DNA from: Sepioteuthis lessoniana
Lineage: Eukaryota > Mollusca > Cephalopoda > Myopsida > Loliginidae
NCBI GenBank assembly: GCA_963585895.1
Contig: OY757934.1
Location: forward strand, 34,232,768 to 34,296,767
Length of the DNA stretch: 64,000 nt
Direction of reading: 5' to 3'
The notes below the pieces were generated by a model. That model searched no databases. It was not told the DNA's origin and was given only the letters and a program-made list of their open reading frames with translations. Each line of letters starts with the position of its first letter. Position 1 is the stretch's first letter. The position numbers were made by a program, and so were the translations under genes. This document shows, in pieces, positions 12,513-23,705 of this stretch.

Positions 12513-13030
12513 CTAACGGAGACTTTTATTATTAGCAGATATGAAAGTTTTTCCTTGCTTGTTCCTTTTTTTTAAAAAACAAAACTTGAAAATGATAAAA
12601 GTGAAATAAAAGAAAATAAATGAAATATTTTCATAGTTTTCGTATCCCATGTCTCTTCCATATCATGATTTAAAGTTCGTCACGAAGAATTTAACGTTTT
12701 CACAATGGCAAATAAGGTATCTCTATAAAAATGCCTATTTTTGTCCTTTTTCATTCGAAAATAACATATCATTGTACATAAAAATGCCCCTTCGCTTTGA
12801 ATTCGTCATTATGCAACGGTCAAACTTTTTTTCTAACTTAAGTCCTGTGTTATATAGCAGCATAATAATTGAAGGAATGAATGATCCACAAAGAATTATC
12901 CACAATGAAGTGGCATAACACTTTCTTTACTTATAAAAATATAAGTATCTTTATTCTTTCTTAGGGTCGAATCTTTTTAAGTGTGAGAGAGACAGAGAGA
13001 CGGAGGAAGTGGACGCAGACGAAGGAGGAC
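12513..13030. other. Spacer, nothing recognised
   Basis: AT-rich, ending in a short GA-rich stretch near 12985-13010. Confidence 0.5.
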
Positions 13031-13350
13031 TGCTATATTGACTTTTCCTAAACCCACGTTATGCTTCCATATTCATGAAAACACTAAGCACTTCCTCTGC
13101 CTCTCGGCCGGAGGTGGGTTCTACCACCTCCTTCGAGACATTCGCTAGCCGTGACTCTCGTGACTGTGTCTCTCGAATTGCTTGACTGACGGATTCTGAT
13201 GTGCGTACCCGTGTATATATAATTTCAGAACGCCTTTGAGTTCTTCCGGTTGTCAATCCATATGAGCTGCTTCTGCTTGTTTACACATGTAGAACATACT
13301 GTTTTTCGAAACCCCTGACTGACGGCTCTGCCAAAAGTCCATATGCAACA
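13031..13350 (-). mobile_element. Possible solo LTR, about 320 bp
   Basis: The segment starts TG and ends CA, and its ends form an imperfect inverted repeat (TGCTATATTGACTTTTCC at the left; TGTTGCATATGGACTTTTGG read from the right). In minus orientation a TATATATAC box lies about 130 bp from the start, as in an LTR promoter. Base composition is more GC-rich than the surroundings. The flanks (AGGAC, CCTGT) do not match, so no target duplication supports it. Confidence 0.4.
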
Positions 13351-13407
13351 CCTGTATGGTTGATTGATGTATCTGCATTTAAATATATAAATGAATGAAT
13401 AATTAAG

Positions 13408-13645
13408 GTTTAGTTTGGTTTCTTTGTTTAACGGCATATCAACATTCGTAGGTTGGTTAATGCCAAAGCCATCCTTACAGAAGAACAGCCGTGATACCGT
13501 TTAACCCATAGCTAGGGAGATAAAGGGGTACAATACCTTTCTTTTGGGTATTTGTGCGAAAGTGAATATGATGGCGTGACTGGAGTTCGAACTCGCTTAC
13601 TTTGAGGCTGCAGTCCACTACTTTAGTCATTACGCTCCCACTGAG
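13408..13645 (-). mobile_element. SINE-2, full length
   Basis: In minus orientation the tRNA-like head (B box GAGTTCGAACTCC), the core and the CAAAGAAACCAAACTAAACC-type 3' end are all present. TAATTAAG at 13400-13407 and 13646-13653 is a probable 8-bp target duplication. Confidence 0.8.
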
Positions 13646-13910
13646 TAATTAAGCCTTTCATTATGAATGATTTAAAATTTATCTACTGTTTTTATCCTCT
13701 TCGAACATATTTATTTAAACTTTCAAAAATGAAGAATTTTGCCCTCCCCCAGCAACCGACACACACGTCCATATGATATCTCTTTTAACCATATTCTTAA
13801 CTTCGAACGAGACAAAACAAGCAATAGATTCCCGGACTTTGTAACACAAGGCTATGCGCATGGGCATAAGTTGATCATATTTTGAATACTAGAACCAAGT
13901 AGTTAAATGT

Positions 13911-14075
13911 CGCTGGGTGGTTTAGATAGTCGTCTATTTACCTCGAGTATCTGCGGTTGGTGTTCGAATCCAGGTTAATCCTTGGGTTTGTTATTTCTTC
14001 TTGGGATATCGGTATTCACGAGCTTCTTTCAAATGTTTGTAACGTCATAAGAAGGTGCGATACCCCCATTGTATA
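13911..14075 (+). mobile_element. SINE-4, another tRNA-derived SINE family
   Basis: The head GCTGGGTGGTTTAGATAG resembles an A box, and GTGTTCGAATCC about 45 bp downstream matches a Pol III B box. The body does not resemble SINE-1, -2 or -3. It is the only copy seen here, so its boundaries are estimates. Confidence 0.5.
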
Positions 14076-14143
14076 AACCAGTATCTCACTCTCTCACTCT
14101 CACTTTCTTCACACACTATCGTGGAGAGAGAGAGAGAGAGAGA

Positions 14144-15387
14144 GGACTGATGCATATATGGAGACAAATTGCTTTGAATAAAGAATCGTAAACTTGCATC
14201 TGGATTTCATCAGCCGTATATCACCTTGTTTATTCTTTGTGGCACCTACGGAAATTAACATCTCCAACCCAACAATAATATATTTATTCTAGGTTCCCGC
14301 CTTCCTCAAGGCAATTCTGAGAAATGAAGGCTGAAACGCAGAGTAGAGAAATTAACGACTGGTTGCTTTTTGATTATCATTGTTTATATCTTCAGTTAGA
14401 TCATCATGTCGCAGATCTAAAAGGTCACAATGCGGATAAAGTTTACATTCGCGCGGGCCAAGTGCCGACCAGGTGGCATTTGAACAAAACAAATGTCATA
14501 GAAAGAAGTAAAAATAATATATTATTTGTAGGGAAAACAAAGAATTTGAATGCTTCATGTTACTGATAAATTATTTTCTTCATTTTTAAAACTACATAGA
14601 AATATGATTGGTGAGAATGACGACTGTACATTTTAAAATTATCTGTGATGAAAGACTTAATTTCTGATTCATTCATATTTTTAACTCAAGAGAAACTAGT
14701 TATTATACACTTATTTGGGCGTAGACAAATTGCCACATCTTATTTAAGATAAATGTGAATGCTGCATTTATATAGCAACTCCAGACGTTTGATGGGTAAG
14801 GGTCAGAAGGTTAACATCAGACTTGAGTATTTTTTAAAAGGATCAGTCAGTTAATTACCAAGAGAGCGACAAAAACGACCTAAGTTTTGGGGTAAAGGGA
14901 AACTACTTCCAACCCCAATGTGGAATGAATTACGATTTGCCAAAGAAAATATCTTTCCTTGATCGACTTGAAAATACCACCTCATGTCTTCCTATCTTTG
15001 AAACCGATCAAGAAGTAAATCGTAAAATCGGCTACGAAGAGAGTAGATTTTTTCTTTGACCACGTGACTGAGTTTTCTTTTCTTAATATGAACAACGTCA
15101 TCTTATCTCTCGTCTTTGTCTCTTCAACTCCGCCAACGTTTTTAAATACTACTGCAATGCTATAAGGCGTTAGTCTCGAGTGAATATCAGTAAGTGCCAG
15201 GATCTTGACTGGGACCTGGGTAAGATTGTATTGAAGACCGGCAGTTTTCTTTGAAGCAAGTATCTCTTTTCTTAAAGTCACCGTTGTTGTTTACAAAAAG
15301 TGCAAGTGTCTATACAGTCTAACAGTAGTATCATCGCAGGAACTTCTAAAGACAACAGCAGACTATATTTGGTACTCCAGTTCCTAG
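14144..15387. other. Spacer with two unrecognised short frames
   Basis: Plus-strand 14324-14566 (80 residues) and minus-strand 14982-15281 (99 residues) are open and not low-complexity, but neither resembles a family I know and neither has visible splice or promoter context. I do not call them genes. Confidence 0.3.
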
Positions 15388-15452
15388 TTTTGAATTCATA
15401 GTTATAGTTCTCCTAGACTGGTTGCCCACCAAAGCTAGAGAGTTCAGTTTGA
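15388..15452 (-). mobile_element. SINE-3 fragment
   Basis: About 65 bp matches the 3' domain of SINE-3 (TTTTGAATTCATAG, then TCTCCTAGACTGGTTGCC). Confidence 0.55.
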
Positions 15453-16066
15453 GTTAAGATATTTTCATTATTTTATTAATATATAATTCTGGAAATCGTT
15501 AAAAGGTAAGTTTTAAATAAAAGTTGAAATGCAAAACACATAAAACTCGTCAAATCCGATCTAAAAGAAAGTTGTACTGTGGTGTCTTCGAGTATCAATT
15601 GTGCAAAATTAATGGAATTGGCTCTTGAATATTGGTTAGCATATTTATCTTCTAACTTCTGAGAGTAAACTCTGTTTCCAAGTTCTTTTAAGTATGTAGG
15701 AGAGCGAACATTCTTATTCTCTTCAGTATCTGTGCATTTTTTTTTTACTGCAACTGCACTTCTTAAGAATTGAACTCAGTATTCAATTTTCATGAGTGAA
15801 ATCACGCAATAAGTTCGTTTGTTTCCCAAATCATGATCGCGTAGGTGTGTAAAAAGTCCGACTCTGTTTTACTGATGTTTTTATCAAATTTATTTGGGTA
15901 TATATGAATTTTATTCATATAGACTTTTACTATAAAAGGTTATTTCATCTAAGCCAATCTATAATTTCTATGCATTATCAATATTATTCATTCATTCATT
16001 GTTTTTCTCTTTCTCTTTCTGGTTGTCTCTTTTTCTACAGCCTAACACCCCTCACTCTCTCTCTTG

Positions 16067-16068
<2 letters not shown>
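15453..16068. other. AT-rich spacer, nothing recognised
   Basis: No supported feature. Confidence 0.5.

Positions 16069-16124
<56 letters not shown>
16069..16124 (+). repeat. (CA)n microsatellite
   Basis: About 28 units. Confidence 0.98.
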
Positions 16125-16126
<2 letters not shown>

Positions 16127-16582
16127 ACGTACATGAATTAAACTCTTTTATTTAAAAAGAAAAAAATAACTGCTTATTTCGTGCAGACAATATTTACTGA
16201 GAGAATTTCCTGTAAGTGTTTTGAGAAAATAATTCAACAAAAAGCAATGAAATTATAAATGCCTCGATGATCGGGAGAGATGAATTGTTTAACATTTGGG
16301 TTGGAAACAATCTTTTTTCACTCATTTTTATTTCACTTTTCTTTTTAGTTTGATTAAATTCAAAATAATGCTTGTTGTTTGGCCATGTAATAATAATTAG
16401 ATTTTAAAAGAATTGGGGCAAAAGCAATATGAATTTGTTTCTTCCTTGGTACACTTTTCTAAGATTTAAGCGACAATATTTAAATGTCATGTAAGATTTA
16501 TAGTTATGTGTTACACATTTAAATTTCCCTAAAAGAAAGTACTAAAATATAAGAGAGAATAAAACAAGAGAGAAATTGTTTT

Positions 16583-17092
16583 AATATTTAAAAAAAAAAT
16601 AGAAGGTGGTGAGAATAAAAAGAATAAAAAAGGAATAAAAACAAAATAAAAAAAGTAACGGAAAAATAAAATAAAAACAAATAAACAAAGAAAAAAGAGA
16701 ATGGAAAAATGAAGGAAAGAAACTAAATAAAAAGGAAGAAAAAAAGAAATAGAAGCAAAACAGAAAATGAATTAAAAGTTGAAATAAAAATATGAAGGAA
16801 GGATAAAAGAAAATAAAAACAATTAAAAAAGAAAGAGAAAGAAATGGAAAAGAAAAAATAGATAAATGGAAAAAATCAAACAACATAAAGGAGAAACCAA
16901 AATAAGTAAAAGAAAAACAAAGAAAAAAAAAGAAGTGAAACGAAATAAAGAAAGAAATAGAAAAAAAAGAAAGAAAGGGAAAAAGAAGAAAAAAACAACT
17001 CGAAAGTAATAAAAGAAGAAAAATGATGATAATATAAGAGAATAAAAAGCGAAGGAAAACAATGGAAAAATAAGAATAAAAATAACTCTTCC
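16583..17092 (+). repeat. Purine-rich, A-dominated tract, about 510 bp
   Basis: The plus strand is almost wholly A and G, in short A runs broken by G. The complementary strand therefore reads as Phe, Leu and Ser and stays open by composition alone. It has no fixed repeat unit. Confidence 0.85.
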
Positions 17093-17285
17093 AACCCAAA
17101 ACTTTGAACGTTCTTATTTGAGATTACTTAAACTAATTTGCTTTTCCAATCTTTTTCCAACAAATAATATATATATTTACGTTACGTATCTATATAGGGC
17201 TCTTTAATGTAAAACCTTCACACTCCTCTATTGAAAGAAGTGATCACGTATAAATTCTTTTAAAGTTATTAACTCGTGATTCTAT

Positions 17286-17287
<2 letters not shown>

Positions 17288-17342
<55 letters not shown>
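17288..17342 (+). repeat. (GA)n microsatellite
   Basis: About 27 units. Confidence 0.98.
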
Positions 17343-17346
<4 letters not shown>

Positions 17347-17540
17347 AAGATTTATCAAATTTACTTTGTAGAATTCAAATATTTACAGCTGTCAATTCCC
17401 CATTAGGTCCATTTTAATCGGCTCTAAGAATCTTCAAGAGATAATCTACTTAAATATAAAACATAATGTGACTTTTACAAGCGTAACGAGAAATTACATT
17501 ATAATACGAGCCATTATTCATCAGCGAACAGTCGTCGTGT

Positions 17541-17840
17541 CACAATACTAAGGACTTTTATCATTATTTAGTTGTAAGAAGATGTTGTCAATACATTGCA
17601 AAAATCGTTTAGATTTTCAAAAGAAATGACCGAATTTGGACACAAATTAATATCAATTTTATAATAAATGTGATGTGATATGAAAATTTACACAATACTA
17701 AGGACTTTTATCATTATTTAGTTGTAAGAAGATGTTGTCAATACATTGCAAAAATCGTTTAGATTTTCAAAAGAAATGACCGAATTTGGACACAAATTAA
17801 TATCAATTTTATAATAAATGTGATGTGATATGAAAATTTA
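17541..17840 (+). repeat. Exact 150-bp tandem duplication
   Basis: 17541-17690 and 17691-17840 are identical base for base, both beginning CACAATACTAAGG and ending TGATATGAAAATTTA. The unit abuts the end of a gypsy fragment. Confidence 0.97.
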
Positions 17841-19078
17841 CCGCTAGTTCGTGGTTGATCATGCTTCCAGTCATTCTCAGTGAGAGACTTATACGAACAT
17901 TCTCTTACACTTTCGGGTTTACTTTACTCTCCTTGTCTCTCTCCCGTATTTCTTTCTCTGGGAGATCTAGGTTCGTTAGTCTTCTTGATAAATATGTTAT
18001 CGAATATCCTTCTTGTGATAATATTTCAGATATTGAATGTTCCCTTGCATCTATGGTTAACGTAATGTTCTTTTGTGAATAAGGTTTGTTTGCCATAATT
18101 ACTTTTGATTTATCAAATTCACCAATCCCAGAGAAGCTTCAAGTTCTTTTTTATTTGTAGGTATAACTACTTTTAGTATTTTTTCCATCAAGGCTTCGTT
18201 TGATAATATACCTTTTTTCGCGATGGGATTACCCAAAAATGATATTTTACTACTATCGTTTACGCATTTTTTCCGTTTATTGTCATTCCAACGTTTCTTA
18301 ATCTATTTAAAATGCTGTCGGTTTTCTTTTTTTAATTCATTTTCTTTAGTAGCTTCTATACATATATAGTCTTGGTAACAAACGATATTTTCATATCTTC
18401 TCCTAGAACCTGTTCGATAGCACTTTGAAATATGGCGCTCACTGCTTTTATTCCATATGGCATCCTTTTCTATTTTATTAACTCTTTTGGCATATTTACC
18501 GTCGTTACTTTTTTGAAGTTATTGTCTAATGGTATTTGGTGGTATGTTGTTTTCAAATCTATTTTTGTAAAAACGCTAATTCCTGCCAGTGCATGTAATG
18601 CAATTTCAACATTAGGTATAGGGTATAAATCCGCTCATTGGGCTAGTGGGCAGAGTATTTGCCAATGGTCCGGGAGACCGGGGTTCAGTCCCAGGTCGAG
18701 TCATACCGAAGACTTAAAAAATGGTACTTGATACCTCCTTGTTTAACACTCAGCATTATAAGGTAAGTATCAAGGGTAAAGTGGAGCAATCCAGGGAAAG
18801 GAGTGGTGCCCTCTCTTACAATCGGTGTAGTAGCGACTGAAAAGGGAGTCTTTGGGTCGCCCTCGACTACAGTCGCTTACTTACTTACATAAATCCGAGC
18901 AAACTTTGCGATTTACGCCTATTTTATAATCCCCTCATATACGTAAGTCTGACATTTCGAGGAAGGTGTAGATATTTCATGAGTGGTTCGTCAATTTCTT
19001 GTTTCATCGACATTTACTGGCAGGAATGGCCGTAAAAACGGGACTGAAAGCATGTTCTCAGCAAAAAGAAAAAAATAG
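17841..19078 (-). pseudogene. Ty3/gypsy pol remnant (RT and partial RNase H) split by a SINE
   Basis: In minus orientation, a gypsy-type RT starts at about 18970 (RIxGDYKIGVN, with a stop replacing the usual Cys). It continues with LYPIPNV, KIDLKTTYHQIPLD (about 18530-18570), KRMPYGIKAVSAIFQ (about 18425-18470) and a decayed YQDD box (YQDY, about 18385). RNase H follows (SEILSQEGYSITYLSRRL, about 17980-18060). Instead of continuing, the frame passes into a 3'-terminal segment (EKEIRERDKES) that also ends the plus-strand fragment at 19.5 kb. That implies an internal deletion between RNase H and the element end. Several stops and a SINE-1 at 18634-18888 disrupt it. In life the enzyme would copy element RNA into DNA. 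Confidence 0.75.
18634..18888 (+). mobile_element. SINE-1, full length with 9-bp target-site duplication
   Basis: The tRNA-like head has an A-box region (GGGCTAGTGGGCAGAG) and B box GGTTCAGTCCC. A body of about 200 bp follows, then a (TTAC)n tail. ATAAATCCG flanks both sides (18625-18633, 18889-18897). Removing the SINE and one flank rejoins the gypsy RT frame across Ser-Asp-Leu-Tyr, which confirms the insertion. Confidence 0.92.
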
Positions 19079-19790
19079 GAGTTTTTCTACCAAGGTTGCT
19101 TTTAAGCTATCGCACAATACAACACGCCAAAAGACTAGAAATTCCACCAGCTTTAATGGGGCGACAGATTAGAGCTCCGCTAACGATGTTGTATTCCACA
19201 AATGAAAAAATGTGGTACAAAAAGAACAAAGAATCAAATCCAAAAAGGGCAGAATTTATCATCCAAAAAAGCCAAAATACAGCTAAAATAAATTGAGAAT
19301 AGGAGAACAGTATATTATTTCATGCAGATCAAATAAGGCTCCAGGGCCGAATATGAAGAAGAAATCTCTATGATTCCTTGCGTTAATGATTTATTGGAAC
19401 AACCTTTACAGAATGAAATGTCAGAAAACGAAATAATGCATGATCAGGTGGGCCAGAATGAGTTTAAAAACTCGGATAAAGATCATATAATACAAGAAGA
19501 CAACCCTGATTACAGCTTAGTGCGGGACAGATCGAGATCTCCTAGAGAAAGAAATACGGGAGAGAGACAAGGAGAGCAAAGTAATCCCGAAAATGAAACA
19601 ATTACTAAAAGAATTACAAGACCTACTAGGGGTATAAAACTCATACGTTTCAAGGAAATGTAGTGATACTGGAAAATTAATCTGCCTAATTTGCATAAGT
19701 GTTAGTGAGAGCCTATATAAATCTCTCACTAAGAATAACTTCAGGTGGAAGCTTGATAAGCCACTAACTAGTGCTAACCTTTCACATCAC
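19079..19790 (+). pseudogene. Ty3/gypsy 3' end (integrase C-terminus and trailing segment)
   Basis: The plus-strand frame at 19096-19296 reads LLSYRT, then LMGRQIRAPL, the C-terminal part of a gypsy integrase that follows the catalytic core. The catalytic residues themselves are not present. After a stop, 19370-19663 stays open, and the segment 19527-19600 (read as EKEIRERDKES in another frame) matches the end of the minus-strand gypsy piece at 17.9 kb. The shared end runs on to about 19785. The piece lies head to head with the RT remnant, so this is not one simple element. Confidence 0.6.
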
Positions 19791-20267
19791 AACATATAAA
19801 AAATAAAAGTATTAAAAAAACTCTATTGTTGGACGATGACAGATAAATGAAATAGTATTGACAGTTTGGAATCGTATTCAAAGTATGATTTCTACATTCA
19901 TTGACAGTAGATTTAATATGAAACATCATTTTTATACTAGCTAAAAAAACATTGCGGTCTTGTTTTTCATTTTATATTTTCGTAAACTGAAATTTTCTTC
20001 TTTTACAAACAGTAAATGTAAAAATAAAAATGTATGTATGCTTTAACATAGAAAACGTGTTTTAAGAAACATTAAGCTCTTATTTCACGGTGATAATTAT
20101 TCTTAATTTGCAGAATAAAAAAAGTAATTACCCAAGTCCTCCAGTATAGATTAGTTTTAAACTATAATTTGTAATTGTTGTCTATTTTTATCTATTTCAT
20201 TTTTAGATGAAGCATTATCAATTATTATCAAAAATTTTAACTAGAATTTTTCTTATAACTGAACATT
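19791..20267. other. AT-rich spacer, nothing recognised
   Basis: No supported feature. Confidence 0.5.
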
Positions 20268-20512
20268 GGCCTAGCGGTTAGAGTGTTCGCCAATGGCCCG
20301 GGAGACCTGGGTTCAATCCCAGGTTGAGTCATACCAAAGACTCAAATATTGGTACTTGATGCCTCCTTGCTTAACACTCAGCATTATAAGGTACGAATCA
20401 AGGGTAAAGTAGAGCAATCCCGGGAATGGAGTAGAGCCCTTCCCTACACCTTGGTGTAGTAGCTATCGAAAAGGGAGCCTTCAGGTCACCCTCGACTATG
20501 GTCGCCAACTTT
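20268..20512 (+). mobile_element. SINE-1, near full length
   Basis: A box TGGCCTAGCGGTTAGAG and B box GGTTCAATCCC are close to consensus; the body and 3' end (GTCGCCAACTTTACTTA) are complete. Confidence 0.88.
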
Positions 20513-20980
20513 ACTTATTTTTCTTCATCATTTTAATTTTGCCTCGGGAAGCAATCACCGTTCAGAAAATAGAGGAAATTCTTGTTAAAATCAATAATAA
20601 CGATTGATGATGTTCATTTGAAAAAAATTCTATCATCATTGTTATTGTGTTGAAAAATTACAGTAAAGATGGCGCTGTCAACAAATTGGGTACGAGAATT
20701 TTGATCAGTTTTACAATGGTCATTTGCTCTCGTAGCTAAATGGTAAAAGCAATTAACACTGACAATCAGATTTCATTAAGCAAAAAAGCGGACATGATTT
20801 CGAATCTAATCAAGAGCTTATCCTTTATTGTTATTTCCAAAATTAACTGTTCCACGGTGTCGTATGGATAACGACCAAAGTTAGTAGCAATTAAAACCAA
20901 CTGAAATTAAAAAATGAAAATATCTTAAACTTAATAATAATAAATGTGTAAATGGATTTTTAAAAATATTTTTTGAATTT
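20513..20980. other. AT-rich spacer, nothing recognised
   Basis: No supported feature. Confidence 0.5.
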
Positions 20981-21766
20981 ATATATAAAGTATAATGGAA
21001 AGCCTATCGATAGCTGTCCATGCCTTCGTTAGCCGTGTGTCGATGTCTTTTTCGGTTGATGAGACGCTGCTTCCTAGGAAGGTGAATTTGTCCACCAGTT
21101 TCAGAGAGGTTCCTTCTTGTGTGGAAATGTCACCTGTTTAATTATAGCACATATATTCAGTTTTGTGTGCATTGACATGGAGGCCAATGCCTGCGGCGGC
21201 TCGTACCAAACTATGCAGTAGTGTTTCGGCTTGGTTAGGTGTATTCGCCAGTAACTCTATGTCATCGGCGTAGTCGTCGTCGGTATCAGATCTGACCGAT
21301 AAAATGAAACGCAGTTTCTCCCAGGCAGCGGTCGTGTCGATACTGCTATATGGATGCACTACTTGGACGCTAACTAAACGACTGGAAAAGAAGCTAGACG
21401 GCAATTGCACAAGAATTCTGCGAGAAATAATGAACAAGTCCTGGCGGCAACACCCCACAAGGCACCAACTATACGGCCACCTGCCTCCCATCACGAAAAC
21501 TATCCAAGCTAGACGAACCAGACATGCAGGACACTGCTGGAGAAGCAGGGACGAGCTCATAAGTGATGTACTCCTATGGACCCTCGCTTATGGCCAAGAA
21601 AAAGCAGGACGACCACCTCGAACATACATACAGCAGCTATGTGAGGATACGGGATGTAGCTCTGAAGACGTGCCAGAGGCGACGAAAGATAGGGAGAAGT
21701 GGCGAGAGAGGGTCAGGGATATCCGTGTTAGCGGCATGACATGATGATGATGATGATATATAAAGT
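20981..21766 (+). mobile_element. LINE-2 copy b with inverted 5' portion (twin priming)
   Basis: From about 21285 to 21755 the plus strand encodes KMKRSFSQAAVVSILLYG, GCTTWTLTKRLEKK, HAGHCWRSRDEL and REKWRERVRDIR, ending in ATGATGATGATGAT. From 20992 to about 21285 the minus strand encodes the preceding part of the same protein: YADDIELLANTPNQAE, then a block ending KFTFLGSSVSS and TRLTKAWTAIDRLS. The two parts are contiguous in the normal element but here are inverted relative to each other, breaking between IDRLS and SDLTDKM. ATATATAAAGT occurs at 20981-20991 and 21756-21766. YADD is the RT catalytic box. The copy is 5'-truncated and dead. Confidence 0.85.
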
Positions 21767-22405
21767 GTGCATCAGTATTTTTCTTGCTTCTAAGGTGCCC
21801 ACCGAACGAGAAAGGTTTGGGAAATTCTGCATGAAACCATTTGCTCATATTTTAATATTATTTAATTTAAAAAATGCTTACGACTAGGAATACATTTTAA
21901 ACGTTTTTCTTTTAAGAAAAAATGTCAGCTTAAAAATAACAATTGACATAAGCCTAAAAGTAAATTTAGCGTTATCATACGACAGGCAATTGTCACTTTG
22001 AAAAGTGAGACAAATGCAAATAAGAGGGAAGAAGAAAGAAATTTAAACCAATAGAATAAAAGAAACTGACAATCGAAAGATACAAACACATTTTGAAGTA
22101 AATGTGCAAAAACACATGAATTGTGATTAAAATCATGAATTGTAAACAAAGAGTGAATATGATTGATCAACACTCAACTAGAACCTATCAACCTACACTG
22201 GATAAAGAATCACACCATAAAGTACATGTGAGATGTCTACAGATTATGATAGCCGAAAAAATTGTCTACTAGTTACTGGCCCGTCACGTCTGAGTATAAA
22301 GTAGTTACAAAGATAACTCGGTGTGAAGTGTGTCACCAGACTGTGAATGCCTCGCCATCTATCGACAATATTATATCAAAGTATATCGATACTTTTCAAA
22401 GATGA
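21767..22405. other. AT-rich spacer, nothing recognised
   Basis: No supported feature. Confidence 0.5.
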
Positions 22406-22660
22406 ATTGGGCATTGGCTTAGTCCGTAGAGTGTTTGCCAATTGTCTGGGAGACCTGGGTTCAATCCCAGGTCGAATCATACTAAAGACTTTAAAAATGG
22501 TACTTGATGTCTCCTTTCTTAACACTTAGCAATATAAGGTACGTATCAAGGGTAAAGGGGAGCAATCCCGGGAAAGAAGTAGCGCCCTCCCTTACACCTC
22601 GGTGTAGTAGCTATTGAAAAGGGAGCCTCCTGGTCGCCCTCAACTGCGTTCGCCAACAAA
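22406..22660 (+). mobile_element. SINE-1, full length
   Basis: Head TGGCTTAGTCCGTAGAGTG, B box GGTTCAATCCC, body and 3' end are present. It ends immediately before a gypsy pol remnant. Confidence 0.85.
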
Positions 22661-22661
22661 G

Positions 22662-23705
22662 GGTTTTACTGCAAAACTAAGTGTTGAACCGGAAACAAAA
22701 AAGTTCCGGAAAGCTCGACATGTGCCATATGCTTTACTAAAAAATGAATAGATAAATAAATAAAGAGACAAAGAATTTGACCATCTTGAGTCTCTTGGCT
22801 TTATTGAACCTGTGCAATATTCATAATCGACCAAAAAGAGCCAAAAGTTCACTAAGGTGGATTTCGAATCAGCATTTTTTTCATGTGGGATGAGATGGAT
22901 ATCCAAATTAGTTTCTTACTATTAATACGCCACGTGCTCATTACAGGTTCTACCGCTTCAGTTTTTGGTTTAAGTCGGCACCAGATATCAACCAACACTG
23001 GATGAATATCCTGTTGGTAAATGAACTACATGCTATCTACTGTATCAGAACGATATATTGGTAAAAGAAACATCAGACTCTAAAAATTTAGCCAAACTTG
23101 TGTTAAAGGAACCCTCAGAATCAGGTCTCTGCGTCTGCTTGGACAAGAATAAGTTTATGACACAATCCATCAAAATCATGCCGTTCAGGATGCAATGGAA
23201 CAGAACTGAAGGCTTTTGTAGACTTTTACTGATACGCCATGTACATCCTCAACGTGCAGATATGTTGAGTGTCCTTTATTATTTGTTTCGGAAAGGTATC
23301 CATTGAAGATGGGATGTCAGTCAGTCAACAACCTTTCGACAGCCTTTCAAAGTGCTAAAGATTCGTTGCCAACCATAAATGTTCTTATCCCTTATGAACC
23401 TGAAAAGTAACTAATCTTGATCCATGATGTCAGTTAGTAGGGTTTGGGCACGTATTATTATACCAGATAGTTTGGAGAAACATGTCACTTTTGCTTTCAG
23501 AAAAACCATTACCAGCTAAGAAGAAATATAGTCAACCGGTTAAGGAAGGCCTAAGTATCATCTTTGGCGTAAAAAAAAGTTTAATCAGTATCTACTTTGG
23601 CGTCAGTTTCGTATCATTATGGATCCTAAACTGTTCATTAGTTTTTTTGGTCCAACGAGACCAACCCCCTGGAAACCCTAACAACAGATAATCAAATGAT
23701 GGTCA
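22662..23705 (+). pseudogene. Ty3/gypsy pol remnant (RT to RNase H)
   Basis: Translating across frames gives the start of a gypsy RT (KFRKARHVPYALLKN, then HLESLGFIEPVQYS) at 22690-22830. FLTINTPR and a NELHAIY-type piece follow near 22910-23045, where a YLDD-like box would be expected but is missing. Then come the RT thumb (SGLCVCLDKNKFMTQS, about 23117-23170), the connection (SAKDSLPTINVLIPYEPEK, about 23350-23410) and RNase H (KKYSQPVKEGLSIIFGVKK, about 23520-23580). Stops and shifts are many, and the piece between the fingers and palm is shortened. No integrase or LTR is visible downstream. It is in the same orientation as the integrase fragment at 19 kb. Confidence 0.75.

Noticed and set aside
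16581-17099. 172-codon minus-strand frame rich in Phe, Leu and Ser, resembling a membrane protein
   Set aside because: It is the complement of an A/G tract, which cannot easily form stops in that frame. Composition explains it fully.
20268-20345. tRNA gene candidates from intact A and B boxes in SINE heads
   Set aside because: They have long non-tRNA bodies, multiple copies and target duplications; anticodon and acceptor stems do not fold properly.
21290-21560. Minus-strand frame opposite LINE-2 copy b
   Set aside because: Only the part left of about 21285 is real LINE coding sequence; the rest is the antisense of the plus-strand LINE frame.
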